Origin: Plantago ovata
Taxonomy: Eukaryota; Streptophyta; Magnoliopsida; Lamiales; Plantaginaceae
Reading direction: 5' to 3'
Assembly: GCA_028274465.1 (NCBI GenBank)
Contig: CM051456.1
Coordinates: 62,854,753 to 62,918,752 of the forward strand
DNA length: 64,000 bases
Position 1 is the stretch's first letter, and every line of letters begins with the position of its first letter. This document shows, in pieces, positions 54,354 through 63,979 of this stretch. The translations under genes and the position numbers were made by a program. Below the pieces are notes generated by a model. That model did no database searches and was not told where the DNA came from. It saw only the letters and a list, made by a program, of their open reading frames with translations.

Positions 54354-55297
54354 ATGATGTCCATGCGCGCTCGCATGACACCCCAATTCTCGCAGGTGAG
54401 GAGAGGATCATCCATATACCTGGAAGACGAGTTAAGGAGGTATGAGGTGACGGAGTCCATGGTGAGGTACTTACCAAGGTACGAAGATGGAGTAGGGATG
54501 GACCCATGGAGTTTCATTCGATCCTATGAGGAGGAAATAGAAAGAATTCCAGCAGAAGGGTTTACTAAGGACCAATTGTGTAGGAAACTATTTTCTTTTG
54601 CTCATGGGTATGAGCCGAGGCGTTGGATTGCAAGGTTATAACTAGGATCGCTGAAAACTTGTGGCCAAGTAGTAGAGGAGTTCTTGGCGCGGTTCATGCC
54701 TTATCATGAGACGATTTCCTTACGTGATAGGATCCAATATTTCGAGCAAGAAGAGTATGAGCAGTTTTGTGACGCCTACGAACGTTTTGAGATGTATAAA
54801 CGTGAGTGCCCCAATCACCGTTTCGAAGATGGGGAGTTGATTTGGTGCTTCGTTGGTGGACTTCGTGAAGAGGAACGACTTAGAGTGGATCGGTTGAGCG
54901 GCGGTCTGGGAGAATGTACGGTCGACGAGGCAGAAGAAGTCCTCCGTAAGTACGCCAGAGGTTCAACACAATCCGATGAGGTCATACCAATTCACATCAC
55001 CACAAAGGAAGTAGATCGAGGTGAAGCAGGAAACTCATCCGATGAGTATTTTGAAGCCGATGAAATCAGTGAGGAAGATGAAATTGCACATGCCGAGCAA
55101 GTTGAAGATGACCTTCGTATAGCAAAAGTTGTTGAAGAAGTTGAAGTAACTGAGCATTTTACGGAAGAATTCAGCTTGTTGAATTGTGCTGAAGTAGAAG
55201 AGGTTCGAGAACTTGAAGAGGAGAAAGGATTGGAAGGCGACGCCCCCTGGAGGTGGGGGGCGAGTCGCCCAGCATGGGGGGAGAACCGCCTCCCATG
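54354..55297 (+). pseudogene. Gag-like protein of G6 with one stop
   Basis: One frame from ATG 54354 is interrupted only by TAA at 54639-54641. It shows the gag core: FIRSYEEEIERIP, GYEPRRW, FLARFMPYHE, AYERFEMYKRECPNHRFEDGELIW. A long acidic tail (E/D/V) follows and there is no CCHC knuckle. It is related to the G3 protein. The last 20 or so codons are encoded by a GGGGCGAGTCGCCC palindrome cluster. It probably allowed packaging of a non-autonomous element; without a knuckle, RNA binding is uncertain. Confidence 0.75.
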
Positions 55298-55299
55298 AC
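55240..55299 (+). repeat. Palindrome cluster inside G6 coding region
   Basis: GGGGCGAGTCGCCC at 55257-55270 is a canonical site of the LTR/leader type, flanked by looser relatives (GGAGAACCGCCTCC). It lies within coding sequence. Confidence 0.6.
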
Positions 55300-55684
55300 T
55301 AGTGAGCTGGATGACCCCAGCTCCCCTGTTTCTTTACTCGCAGACATTCGTATCAATCGAAAGCCACTTCCTTCCGTTATTACTGAGGTTCTTAAGTACA
55401 AAGAGGTGAATCTACTCCTCCGAGGTGGAAAGCTTGACAAGCAAGATACACAGGAGCCACCACTAAACAAGCACCTCGATGATGTCAAAGTGAATGTCCT
55501 CCTATTGATGAAGTCCTTATTGGATATGCCTGCAAAGCAAACCAGTCCATTCACCATGGTGAGATCTTTGAAGCTTCCTAGGTCTCTTTGCTACATCGGA
55601 CCAAGAGAATGGCGGCCACCGTGGGGAGGTACTCTTGAGTCCATTCTTGAATACTCAGCCGACCGAGGCCAAACCGTTCGGTAA
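55295..55684 (+). CDS. Small ORF after G6 gag, unknown function
   Basis: Overlaps the end of the gag-like frame in another frame. It encodes about 129 residues from ATG 55295 (MTSELDDPSSP), with VSLLADIRINRKPLP, a central LLLRGGKLDKQD and LPRSLCYIGPREWRPPWGG. It ends at the same box (GACCGAGGCCAAACC) that follows the accessory ORF in G1 and G4, so it may be the C-terminal part of the gag-like protein after a frameshift. No known domain is recognised. Confidence 0.45.
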   Translation: MTSELDDPSSPVSLLADIRINRKPLPSVITEVLKYKEVNLLLRGGKLDKQDTQEPPLNKHLDDVKVNVLLLMKSLLDMPAKQTSPFTMVRSLKLPRSLCYIGPREWRPPWGGTLESILEYSADRGQTVR

Positions 55685-55979
55685 CATCTAGTATCACTTT
55701 TTATTTACTCATTCTCTTTGCTAGGGACTAGCTTAAGTTTCATGAGGGGGATGGGATGTGAACCATGATGTTAAGTATTGTTTGGCTTTGTGATGTTGAG
55801 TATGGTATCTTGTTTTTTAATTACATTTGCACGTTTACTGCTTTCCTAGGATAGTCTTGCATGTTTTGTATGGAGTTTATTGCCGAATTTTTGACCTTTT
55901 TTATTGGGTAGATCAACTAACTATGCCATTAATCATATGCTTCATCTCTATGAATTTGTTTGAGGTTTTTCTCGTTTGG

Positions 55980-57849
55980 CTTGTCACATTTATGTATTGC
56001 TCTTAGTTAAGCTTGGTAGTCTCGACATCACTTAGTGGTGTTTTCTCTATTGCGGTTCACGAAGGCCTTTATAATAGGATGATGCATGTTAGGGTCTTAT
56101 GGTTGTTTTCCCGAGTAATTATGTACCTAAGAGGCAACAAGTCTTCACCATACTTTGAGATTGCTAAATGCCTAGGAAGGAGGTAGTGTGAGGTTGTGTG
56201 ATCCTTCGTTTACAACCTATTTTGTCGAATAGGTTTGGGGAGGGGGTTACACCATCGTAGACTTGTTTTTCGTCTTTCATTTCTGTGTTGTGAGTTTATT
56301 TTTCCTTTCTCGTAAATTCTGTACTCCAACCTATTCTTTCGAATAGGTTTCGGGAAGTTGTTTGTCGTTTTTGTTTCACTTTTTGTTATGCTACTGCTGG
56401 CTAAAAAAAAATAGAAAAAAAAGAAAGAAAAAAATTCCAGAAAAAAAGAAAAAAAAAAGAGACTAGAAAGAAAAAAAGAAAGAAAAAGAGAAAAGACCCC
56501 AAAAAAGCCAATAAGGGTCCAAAAAAAGCCAAATAGCAGATTAGCAAAGTGTTGTGTCTCATTTTCCAATTCTTGTAATGTTCGTAATCGTGTTTGTAAT
56601 TTTCTATCTTTTCTTTTGTTTTTCAGTGTCATCTGTTCTAGACCACCCTTGTCCTGCCATTCAGGAAGTGGTGAATAGCTTAAGGCTTTGCTTGAGAGAT
56701 GGGTAGAATAGGGGAGTGTTAACTTTTATAGGGAACCCTCGTCCATTTGATGAGAGCCAGTACTGGTTCGACCTCTTTGAAGAAAAGTCTTAACTTGGTG
56801 AACAACAGTAAGTCCTCAGTTTCATAGGCACGGGACAACCATTCGTATCTTAACATGTTTCATTACGTCGTCACTGACTAGGTCCAGGTAGGGAATGTTA
56901 CGAGAGACTATCTTGTCACATTTATGTATTGCTCTTAGTTAAGCTTGGTAATCTCGACATCACTTAGTGGTGTTTTCTCTACTGTGGTTCACGAAGGCCT
57001 TTATAATAGGATGATGCATGTTAGGGTCTTATGGTTGTTTTCCCGAGTAATTATGTACCTAAGAGGCAACAAGTCTTCACCATGCTTTGAGATTGCTAAA
57101 TGCCTAGGAAGGAGGTAGTGTGAGGCTGTGTGATCCTTTGTTTACAACCTATTCTTTCGAATAGGTTTGGGGAGGGAGTTACACCATCGTAGACTTGTTT
57201 TTCGTCTTTCATTTCTGTGTTGTGAGTTTATTTTTCCTTTCTCGTAAATTCTGTACTCCAACCTATTCTTTCGAATAGGTTTGGGGAAGTCGTTTGTCGT
57301 TTTTGTTTCACTTTTTGTTATGCTACTGCTGGATAAAAAAAAATAGAAAAAAAAGAAAGAAAAAAATTCCAGGAAAATAGAAAAAAACGAAAAAAAAAAG
57401 AAACTGGAAAGAAAAAAAGAAAAAAAAGAAAAGACCCCAAAAAAGCAATGAAGGGTCCAAAAAAAGCCAAATAGCAGTTTAGCAAAGTGTTGTGTCTCAT
57501 TTTCCAATTCTTGTAATGTTCGTAATCGTGTTTGTAATTTTCTATCTTTTCTTTTGTTTTTTAGTGTCATCTGTTCTAGACCACCCTTGTCCTGCCATTC
57601 AGGAAGTGGTGAATAGCTTAAGGCTTTGCTTGAGAGATGGGTAGAATAGGAGAATGTTAACTTTTATAGGGAACCCTCGTTCGTTTGATGAGAGCCAGTA
57701 CAGGTTCGACCTCTTTGAGGAAAAGTCTTAACTTGGTGAACAACAGTAAGTCCTCAGTTTCATAGGCACGGGACAACCATTCGTATCTTAACATGTTTCA
57801 TTACGTCGTCACTGACTAGGTCTAGGTAGGGAATGTTACGAGAGACTAT
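55980..57849 (+). repeat. Tandem duplication in G6 3' UTR
   Basis: Two direct copies of about 932-938 bp: 55980-56911 and 56912-57849, both starting CTTGTCACATTTATG. The joint is at a CTTGTC shared by both edges (GTTTGGCTTGTC and ACTATCTTGTC). Each copy has two hairpin-polypurine modules and the A-rich tract. The flanks (55685-55979 and 57850-58041) are single-copy 3' UTR. Confidence 0.88.
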
Positions 57850-58078
57850 CTTGTCTTAACATAAGTGCTTATGTGGATGTGTATGAGTCAATCGAGGCAT
57901 TCTTCAAACAATATTCATGTTTTGATTTATATGGTTTTTGTTCATATGTTATTTGATAGATTCAGTAGATTAGTTCATTTTATTTGGCATGAGACTCCAT
58001 TTTATGTGTTGCATTGTTTTTTGCATTAGAGTCTAGATTAGTTGCTTGAGGACAAGCAAAGGTTCGGTTTGGGGAGTC
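56214..58078 (+). promoter_or_regulatory. Hairpin-polypurine modules of G6
   Basis: Modules at 56214-56246, 56328-56357 (tract changed to TTTCGGGAAG), 57146-57180 and 57260-57289, plus the terminal one at 58042-58078 abutting the 3' LTR. Confidence 0.7.
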
Positions 58079-58612
58079 TGATGAATGCGTATTTTACACT
58101 TTCATTTGAGTCTTTTTCACCTATTTTAGCTATCCTCTATGTTAATTTAGCTATATTTTAGTGCATTTTATTAGAATAGTGTCACGTTTCCCTTTAGTTT
58201 TTATTTTACAGGTTTTGGTTGAAAAACAAGGTTTTCCGGGCAATTATATTGAAGTTGACAAGGAATTGGTGTTCCAGAAGCCTAATTGGAGTATCTGAAG
58301 GTTTCCGGATAGGATTTGAAGTCTAGGGGTCGAATCTGGAGGTTAGAAGGCCACTAGAAGTCAGAAACCGAGTCCGAAAAGGGGAACAAATCCAAAAACG
58401 CATCGAAAACACGTAAATTCCCGAAAAATACTCCCGTGCGAATCGCCCGGGACGTGGGGCGAATCGCCCCACACCAGGCGACTCGCCCGGTGTGTGGGGT
58501 CCTTCGCCCCACACTATTACGAGGCCTATATATAGTTGCTCAGTTTTTCTCCGATTTTCATTCTTTTCCAGACCTTCTCTCTCACCTGTCTCTGTAGTTT
58601 TAGGTAGGAACT
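58079..58612 (+). repeat. 3' LTR of G6, first 534 bp
   Basis: TGATGAATGCG onward, including palindromes (about 58437-58500) and TATATATA (58527-58534). It stops at GTAGGAACT, where the G7 LTR begins. Confidence 0.9.
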
Positions 58613-60013
58613 TGATGATGTCGTTTTTCACCAATTAAATTTGTTTAAAAGCCTAAGAACACTTATCACTACACAATCTAGAGTGCAATGGCAAGTTGTC
58701 CCCGAGTGTCGTTCTCTCAGGTCCTAACGTGGCTTTGCTTGAGGTTTTTGCTAGTAATTTCAGTCAACGAGTTCAAATGTTTATAGAATCGTTCCTTTGA
58801 ACAAAGCAACGAGAAATCAGATTGTAGTAATCAAGTTTGGAAAACGGTTGGTGGTAGAAATCAAATACACATGCATGGGTTACGAATATGCTCACAAGTT
58901 CAGTGCGTAAAACCTTCGATCAAGTCTGCTAAGCAACTCGTCTAGGTAACTTTAAGACACACATCATAAAAGACCACAATCAATACTTTAGAGGTGCTTG
59001 TCACCAACACCATTTATCTAGCATGCTGCAAATCTCTAACATACAATCCTATAGCTTTCATTGACCAAGAGTTTGTCACTATACTCAATTCGAATATATT
59101 TTATAGGCAACTAAGAATCATATGAAGGAATTTGCAGCAAGATTGAATCACAATCTCATGTAAGCATAAACATAACCCATAGCATGCATATTCTACATTC
59201 TACCACCAACACAAAAGATTTAGCTACTCATATTCATCAACATAGACATCAATTCATATGAATCATAATCAGAATACATCATATCAAACTACAAGACAAG
59301 AGAGTGATACAAGTTACCACCAAAGCTGTCACTAATCGGTGGAAATCAAAGAAAACCTCTCCGTAGATGATTACTAAGGATGAATTCCAATCAAAACCTT
59401 GAATCCCAAGCTAAAATACAATGTAATCTGAGTTTTCTTTGAGTTTTGGGGCTTAGGAGCTCTCCAAAACGAAGTTACAGTTCAAAAGATATTCAAAAAA
59501 TGACCAAAGATCAGATCTAAGAAGGAAAATCCGAAAACGTAACCGCTGCCAAGCGGACCGCTTGCAGAAGCCAAGCGGAGCACTTGGCAAGTGAAGCGCT
59601 TTGGCACTCCAAGCGCTTCGCTTGGCTTCTGTGCCAAAGCTCCTGGAAACTGAAGCGGAGCGCTTCACTATTCCAGACGCTTAGCTTGGCTCCTGGGCAG
59701 ATTTTTGTCTTCAAACTCAATCTTTTTGCCCTCGCATGGCCCTCGGGTGCCTTGGACTCATCCTTCTCGATGCTTATTGATACTCAAACACTTAAGAACA
59801 AGCCACGGAGATTGGGGAACTTCAACGGGGCCATCTTTTCCATCAAAAAGGCTCGTTTTTAGCTCCAAAAACGCCGTTTCGTACCTAAGTGCCTGAAAAT
59901 GCAGAAAACACAAAACGTGACACTATTCTACAAAACTAACCAAAAAACAAGGCTAGAAGATAGCAAAAGAAGGTAAAAAATACAAGATGAACGCGTCAAA
60001 AATACGTTCATCA
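58613..60013 (-). repeat. 3' LTR of G7
   Basis: 1401 bp, from TGATGAACGTA (60013) to GACATCATCA (58613) on the minus strand. It shares AATAGTGTCACGTTT and CGACACTCG blocks with the A-type LTRs. A CCAAGCG-N3-CGCTTGG cluster at 59549-59697 takes the place of the GGGGCG cluster. Confidence 0.9.
59549..59697 (-). repeat. CCAAGCG palindrome cluster in G7 LTR
   Basis: Includes CCAAGCGGACCGCTTG, CCAAGCGCTTCGCTTGG and GAAGCGGAGCGCTTC, with decayed relatives. Core GCG-N3-CGC as in the A arrays, but the flanks are CCAA/TTGG. Confidence 0.82.
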
Positions 60014-60050
60014 AACTCCCCAAACCAAACCTTTGCTTGTCCTCAAGCAA
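60014..60050 (-). promoter_or_regulatory. Terminal polypurine tract with hairpin (G7)
   Basis: Minus strand TTGCTTG-AGGA-CAAGCAA, then AGGTTTGGTTTGGGGAGTT, abutting the LTR at 60013. Equivalent to 3574-3610. Confidence 0.82.
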
Positions 60051-60752
60051 CAAACTATCCTAAATGCAACACAAAAGGAGTCTCATGCCAAGTAAAGTGA
60101 ACTAATCTATTGAATCTACCAAATTCTTATGAACAAAACCAAATGAGCATGACATGCAAATAGGTTGAAGTATGCCTCGATTGCGAATATACACATTCTC
60201 AAGTGCACTTGGTTAAACAAAGGAGTCTCACGTAACATCGTCTACCTGGACCTGGTCAGTGACGACACAATGATGCATGTTATCATACTACAATTGCCCC
60301 GTGCCTATGAAACCGAGGGCTTACTACTGTTCACCAAGCGAGACTTTTCCTCAAGAGAGGGCGAACCAATACTGGTTCTCATCAAACGAAGGAGGGTTCC
60401 CTTAGAAAGATAACACTCCCCTATTCTACCCAGACTCTCAAGAATGAGCCTCTTTCAACCACTTCTTGAATAGAAAGACGAGGGTGGTCAAGAACAGGCC
60501 TTGGACAAGGCGACACGAAACGAAAGATAGAATTTACAAATCGAAAATTCACAAGGACAAAACATTTACACGACACTTGACACTACGAGACTGCTTTTGG
60601 CTTGCAACGACCCTTCTTTTGCTTTTGGGTCTTATTTTTTATTTTCTTTCTTCTTTTTTTTTTATTTTTTTTTATATTTTCTTTTTCTTTCTTCTACTTT
60701 TCTTTTTCTCTATTTTTATAAGGGCAAGCAGCAGTACTATGTGTCAAAAACA

Positions 60753-61471
60753 CCTCCCCAAACCTATTCGCGAATAGGTTTGAGCACAAAGACGAAAAGG
60801 AAAAAGGAAAGACTCTTTTACAAAGACACCTCCCCAAACCTATTCGAAAGAATAGGTTGGGACACAAAACAAAAAGAAAAAGAAAAAGGAAGCTTTACAA
60901 CGACTCAAAGACGAAAGACAAGATCAACGAAGCAACCCCCTCCCCAAACCTATTCGATAGAATAGGTTTAATACAAGGAATCGCACACCTCACACTACCT
61001 ACTTCCTAGGCATTTGGCAATCTCTAATCGAGGTGAAGAACTTGTCGCCTCTTACGTACATAATTACACGGATTACAACCATAGACTCTAACATGCATCA
61101 TTTCATAAGGCCATCGTGACTACTAAGCTCAAGGTGATGTCGAGACTACTAAGCTTAACTAGTGCACATGCGAATGTGACAAACCAAGCGAGACAAGCCT
61201 CAAACTACTTGCAAAGTGATGCAACATATGATCAATGGTCATAAACACTTAGTCTACTCAATAAAAAAGTTCAAAAGACTTGGCAATAAACTCCACACAC
61301 AACAACGTGCAACAACTAATCTAGGGATGATATGCATGCAAAAATTTGAAAAAACACGACAAATCACATGAACTTGAGTAAAATTAGGCATGTACGAACC
61401 ACACAAGCATATAGTACTGCATATCCAATACCCCCTCCCCAAACCTAAACTTTTGCTCGTCCTCGAGCAAA
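60753..61471 (-). promoter_or_regulatory. Four internal hairpin-polypurine modules (G7)
   Basis: On the minus strand: 60780-60753, 60859-60829 and 60969-60936 have AACCTATTC/GAATAGGTT hairpins (CG, AAGA/TTTC or TAGA-type loops) leading to TTGGGGAGG. At 61471-61431 the hairpin is TTTGCTCG-AGGA-CGAGCAAA, followed by GTTTAGGTTTGGGGAGGGGG. A T-rich tract at 60630-60720 mirrors the A-rich tract of A-type UTRs. No gene is seen between 60051 and 61643. Confidence 0.68.
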
Positions 61472-61643
61472 GAAAAGTTGAATGAAAAGGAAAAATTGGA
61501 TTGAAAGTACACTTCCCTGAGATAAAGGTTCGTGTCCAATCTCCTATATAAGAGTAGTACCTGAAAAGACTCAAGAAACAAGTGAAAACGGGTGCGCAAA
61601 GGTGAGAAGAATGGAAAAAACGAGGAAAATCTGGGTACAGGGT

Positions 61644-61796
61644 CCAGGCGGACCGCTTGGCGGGAGCCAAGCGGTTCGCTTGGTCAAGCGGAGCGCTTGG
61701 GAGGCTCCAGGCGCTCCGCTTGAATTTCCAGGAAGTTGCAAAACTTCCTGGAATTTCAAGCGGACCGCTTGGCCCTTCCAAGCGCTTCGCTTGGCC
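61644..61796 (-). repeat. CCAAGCG array downstream of G7 accessory ORF
   Basis: Sites with GAC, GTT, GAG and CTT centres surround an inverted repeat of 22-bp arms (61716-61737 and 61742-61763, one mismatch, loop GCAA). A-type elements have no array in this position. Confidence 0.82.
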
Positions 61797-61979
61797 TGTT
61801 TCCAGATTTTCGATGTTTTTTCCTATCTTAATCACCTAAGGCACCAAGACAAAAACTAGACTAAACTAATCACGACAAAAGGCACACAGGCCACAACTAC
61901 AAAAGCAAATAAAGAGTACAAGAGTCAAAAGTCATAACATCAATTAAGAGTATCAAAAAGGAGTACCACCACCGCAAAA

Positions 61980-62945
61980 TCACTCGGATTCGAACCCTTG
62001 CTCTACTCCGAAGCGGTGGAGTATCAGATCGTGTGTCTCTATGTCGATTGGTTCCCTCGATGCCTCGGTGCGCCGGATGTTTGGCACATTTGCTTTCTCA
62101 CACATAGCAGTGATCAGATGTGGGAAGACTAGTGGGTGGCCGGGTTCTCGTTTAATCTCGAATTGCTGGAAGATGATGTCCCCGGGAGTGATGGGCAAGT
62201 TCACCATGAGGGAATAGACTAAGATCCCGACTTCCGGCGTTATCTCTTCGGTTATGAGTCCCGGGATCAGATTAGCTACCACGAAAGGTAGGATCATGCG
62301 GGCGTGCAAGTGCAAATCTTTATACTTCAAGGTGTTATCGAGACGCGTCTTCCTCGGCTTGTAGTCCTTGGTTGTCAGAACCGCGGCTATCCTCCTCGGA
62401 AACTTCTCAATCGTTGGGTCATAGACATAGTGCACATAGGGATCACTCACATAGTATGCTACCTTATTCTTGTCTTCCCGCAAGGGTTCCTCTAGTCCCA
62501 TAATGAAACTAGTGATACTCAATGGTGAGAAAGGGACCATCACACCACGAATAGGTACTGCTTCGGCCTTATAGTTATAGTCCTCGAAGGCAATGTGGAA
62601 CTCCTCGACAAGGTCTCTATCCCATCCGGAGAGTTCATTCCCATAGAAGATCCATCCTCTCGCCGTTATAAGCCTGGTAAGGTGAGCATAGGGTGCATAG
62701 GGTACATCAAAGAAAAGCCCCTTGTTCTCATATTTTGTCCCCTTTAGTACGTCCAAATCCTTTGAAGTAAAGGAGATGCTACGGTCCCAAATCACTGACC
62801 GTTCTCCTCCCCTATAGAAGTTGTATCGGAACCTCCGCAATGCGTCCGATTCTTTGTATTGGTCACGGTCGCTTTCATCACGGGGAATGTCCTTGGAGGT
62901 TGAAGCTCCATCCTTCCTTACTTTCTTCTTGGATCTTGTGTCCAT
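61980..62945 (-). CDS. Accessory protein of G7 (putative plant transposon protein type)
   Basis: Intact 321-residue ORF. The start at 62945 (MDTRSKKKVRKDG) is chosen because it directly follows the predicted acceptor; the frame is open a further 27 codons upstream in the intron. The basic N-terminus is followed by the same domain as G4: FHIAFEDYNYKAEAVPIRG, MVPFSPLSITSFIMGL, ILPFVVANLIPG, LVYSLMVNLPITPGDIIFQQ and FPHLITAMCEKANV. It ends soon after this domain (GVEQGFESE), so the acidic linker and coiled coil of G4 are absent. Both surviving copies of this ORF type are intact while neighbouring gag and pol are broken. The role is unknown. Confidence 0.85.
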   Translation of the reverse strand: MDTRSKKKVRKDGASTSKDIPRDESDRDQYKESDALRRFRYNFYRGGERSVIWDRSISFTSKDLDVLKGTKYENKGLFFDVPYAPYAHLTRLITARGWIFYGNELSGWDRDLVEEFHIAFEDYNYKAEAVPIRGVMVPFSPLSITSFIMGLEEPLREDKNKVAYYVSDPYVHYVYDPTIEKFPRRIAAVLTTKDYKPRKTRLDNTLKYKDLHLHARMILPFVVANLIPGLITEEITPEVGILVYSLMVNLPITPGDIIFQQFEIKREPGHPLVFPHLITAMCEKANVPNIRRTEASREPIDIETHDLILHRFGVEQGFESE

Positions 62946-62950
62946 GGTAC

Positions 62951-63492
62951 CTAGGATAATCTTATTAGATAACTTCAAGAGACGATGAGACTTAGACTCG
63001 AATCCTAGACTCCAATACTCACTCAAGTAATCTCATGGTGAGTTTGAAGGCTTGCTAAAGTTCATATGAACAAATCGAGAAGCTTTAACACTTCGTTACG
63101 ATAAATCCATACGAATCTAAACCAAGCAACCAAACTCTTCAATTAAATTACCGGACCAATCCAACACATTCTCATGCAATCACAACATCACCATAATCAT
63201 AACATAACTAAAATTCAAGGCTAACAATCATCAAACAATTACATAGCAAAAATTCGAATCATAACATAGCTCAAATTCAAGGCTAACAATCATCAAACAA
63301 TTACATAGCAAAAATTCGAGCACTAGAGTTCATCATAAATCGAGAGGAGCAAAATTCGAATTTAGACATCACATCTAGTAAGAAACATGCTCAATAATCA
63401 TTATCAAACTCTAATTCACGAATGCATAACACAATTGAAGCTAATTAAGATAAAATCCCAAATTCAAGAAAGTTAGGGTTCATGAGAGGTAC
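62951..63492 (-). other. Predicted 542-bp leader intron of G7
   Basis: Minus strand donor CAAAG|GTACCT at 63492, acceptor ATCCTAG ending at 62951, ATG five bases later. Sequence is diverged from G4, but the size and CATGAACCCTAA just inside the donor are shared. Confidence 0.58.
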
Positions 63493-63682
63493 CTTTGATT
63501 CCTTGTTATGGATGCTTCAAACGTGAAATTTGATCGGTTTAGATGATAGAGGGGGTGATGGGATTTGTAAAATGCACAAGATTGCAAGAATTGGTGGAGA
63601 ATTAAGAGAGATTGAGATTTTTGGGGTGCTAAATCGGCAATGGAGGAAGAAAAACGAAGTGGGGGGCTTTGAAACACAAGTG

Positions 63683-63859
63683 CCCCGCTTAGCTTTCTTA
63701 AGGAAAGCCAAGCGAAGCGCTTGGGCGTCCCAAGCGAAGCGCTTGGCAAGCGGTCCGCTTGGGAACTCCCAAGCGCTCCACTTGGATTTCCAGTAAGAAT
63801 TTTCATTCTTACTGGAAATCCAAGCGGACCGCTTGGGCTTTTCAAGCGGTTCGCTTGGG
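63683..63859 (-). repeat. CCAAGCG array in G7 leader
   Basis: Sites with AAG, GTC, GAC and GTT centres; an inverted repeat of 23-bp arms (63778-63800 and 63805-63827, one mismatch, loop TTTC); and a shorter hairpin around 63686-63712. Its position matches the leader arrays of G1, G2 and G4. Confidence 0.83.
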
Positions 63860-63979
63860 ACCTGAAGCTCCCAAATCTATTTTTTTTCGACTTTTTGCTA
63901 AATTTTCAACCCAAAAACCTTATCTAAACACGAAACAAAATTTAAAGGTGCTTCTAATCTATATGCAAGTACCTACAAC

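Larger units (their letters stand above)
52761..58612 (+). mobile_element. Athila-like element G6 (gag-like only)
   Basis: 5' LTR, PBS, a gag-like region, 3' UTR with a tandem duplication, polypurine tract and the first 534 bp of a 3' LTR, where G7 is inserted. It lacks CCHC gag, pol, the intron and the accessory ORF. GAAAC precedes the LTR. Confidence 0.9.

Noticed and set aside
56210..57570. Phenylalanine-rich minus-strand frames that look like membrane proteins
   Set aside because: Reverse complement of the same A-rich tract, duplicated with the UTR. Hydrophobicity is compositional.
59549..59697. CpG island or host promoter
   Set aside because: The GC-rich sequence is the palindrome cluster inside the G7 LTR and recurs inside the same element.
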